NCBI GenBank assembly: GCA_045106875.1 | Contig: JBGCFK010000420.1 | Span: 1-5,448 of the forward strand | DNA from: Thermohalobaculum sp045106875 | Lineage (GTDB): Bacteria; Pseudomonadota; Alphaproteobacteria; Rhodobacterales; Rhodobacteraceae | Direction of reading: 5' to 3' | Length of the DNA stretch: 5,448 nt | Shown here: positions 4,996-5,448 of the stretch, in pieces | How positions within the stretch are numbered: position 1 is the stretch's first letter | How the letters are laid out: the number at the start of each line of letters is the position of its first letter | Notes under the pieces: model-generated | Databases searched by the model: none | Seen by the model: only the letters and a program-made list of their open reading frames with translations | What the model was told of the DNA's origin: nothing | Translations under genes and position numbers: made by a program

Positions 4996-5448
4996 GTGCC
5001 TGCCCCTCCAGAGAGGACATCCGCACCAAAGGCCCCTTCCACGATGTCGTTGCCCTGACCGCCCGAAAGATCATCATCCCCAGCATCGCCGAAGAGGAAG
5101 TCATCCCCGGCATTACCCACGAAGATGTCCGCACCCACGGATCCAATGAAACCATCATTGCCATCCGTGCCCGCGCGCGTGACGGCATCCGTGACGGTGG
5201 GGTCAACCAGCAGACTGTAGGTCGTGTCCGTGATCGCCGCATAGCTGTTCAAGGCCCCAATCTGATTGGGCACCAAGCCGTCCTGGGTAATATTCTCGAA
5301 GAACCCGAAGGCCGCCCCCGAGATATCATTGCCGTCGATCTCCATGTCGGAGCCATCCGTCAGGAAAAGCCCGACGGTGTTCGTCGTCCCTGCGCCTGCC
5401 AGGGTATTGCCGGTGACATCCAGGCCGTCCGTATCTTGCAGGAAGAGA
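4992..5448 (-). CDS. Beta-helix / RTX calcium-binding exoprotein, C-terminal part (5' end outside window)
   Basis: The frame is open to the window edge and gives the last 151 residues of a larger protein. Counting from the edge, residues about 5-50 show turn-rich repeats with Gly-Asn and Asp-Gly steps (DGLDVTGNTLAG, MEIDGNDISGAAFGF) typical of a right-handed parallel beta-helix. Residues 93-146 are six uninterrupted RTX nonapeptides (GTDGNDGFI, GSVGADIFV, GNAGDDFLF, GDAGDDDLS, GGQGNDIVE, GAFGADVLS) that bind calcium after type I secretion. Such proteins act outside the cell as matrix, adhesion or carbohydrate-active factors. The protein ends abruptly at GGAGT in mid-repeat, without the roughly 50-residue non-repetitive tail that normally carries the secretion signal, so it looks 3'-truncated at the repA junction. 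The stop overlaps the repA ATG by 4 nt. No enzymatic domain is visible in this part. The RTX call is firm; the beta-helix call is moderate. Confidence 0.85.
   Translation of the reverse strand, partial: LFLQDTDGLDVTGNTLAGAGTTNTVGLFLTDGSDMEIDGNDISGAAFGFFENITQDGLVPNQIGALNSYAAITDTTYSLLVDPTVTDAVTRAGTDGNDGFIGSVGADIFVGNAGDDFLFGDAGDDDLSGGQGNDIVEGAFGADVLSGGAGT
5003..5009 (-). promoter_or_regulatory. Ribosome binding site of repA within the RTX coding sequence
   Basis: GGAGGGG on the minus strand lies 7 nt before the repA ATG. The same bases encode Gly-Gly of the last RTX repeat start, so the repA leader and the RTX 3' end share sequence. Confidence 0.65.
5010..5171 (-). repeat. Six tandem 27-bp RTX nonapeptide units
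   Basis: Exactly 162 bp encode six in-register nine-residue RTX units (consensus GGxGxDxUx), with a further partial unit GGAGT before the stop. The DNA units are diverged, so this is a protein-level repeat and not a recent expansion. Confidence 0.8.

Noticed and set aside
1..5448. CRISPR array, tRNA or rRNA gene
   Set aside because: No regularly spaced identical repeats, cloverleaf or rRNA-like sequence was seen.

Overview
The window looks like part of an extrachromosomal replicon of a Rhodobacterales (roseobacter-type) alphaproteobacterium. The main clue is a RepA replication initiator of the kind found on plasmids and chromids of that order. GC-rich coding sequence and alphaproteobacterial-type IS630, IS5 and IS3 transposase remnants agree with this. 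Lineage and plasmid location are inferred from protein similarity as I remember it; no search was run.

Layout. 1-1069 (+) is an insertion-sequence graveyard: a decayed IS630-family transposase runs directly into the 3' part of an IS5-family transposase, whose right end sits a few bases beyond the next gene. 1074-3416 (-) is a tightly packed three-gene unit in the order lytic transglycosylase, 52-codon small ORF, membrane sugar transferase. The genes are 1 nt apart at one joint and overlap by 1 nt at the other. 3417-3832 has no convincing gene. 3833-3941 (+) is a stub of an IS3-family element: left end plus 26 codons of orfA. 3940-4995 (-) is repA, whose stop codon lies on the IS3 junction. 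4992-5448 (-) is the C-terminal end of a beta-helix/RTX calcium-binding exoprotein that enters from beyond the window and overlaps the repA start by 4 nt.

How the genes may work together. The sugar transferase would load the first sugar phosphate onto undecaprenyl phosphate for a surface polysaccharide. A lytic transglycosylase would open peptidoglycan, as is often needed for envelope-spanning machinery. RTX exoproteins are typically matrix or adhesion factors exported by type I secretion. Together with a RepA replicon this resembles the exopolysaccharide/attachment plasmids of roseobacters. Each joint next to repA looks rearranged: the RTX protein has no C-terminal secretion tail, repA stops at an IS scar, and no partition genes are visible.

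Most unusual signal. The two transposase pseudogenes are each interrupted by a small insert, net about 41 nt and 43 nt. The inserts share the same outer sequences (CCCTCTC at the left, CCTGCCGGGCAA at the right) but have different interiors, and each interior can fold into a hairpin with a 3-nt loop. This suggests two copies of a small structured mobile repeat. A third insert of about 37 nt (54-96), bounded by a 7-bp direct repeat, may be related or independent.
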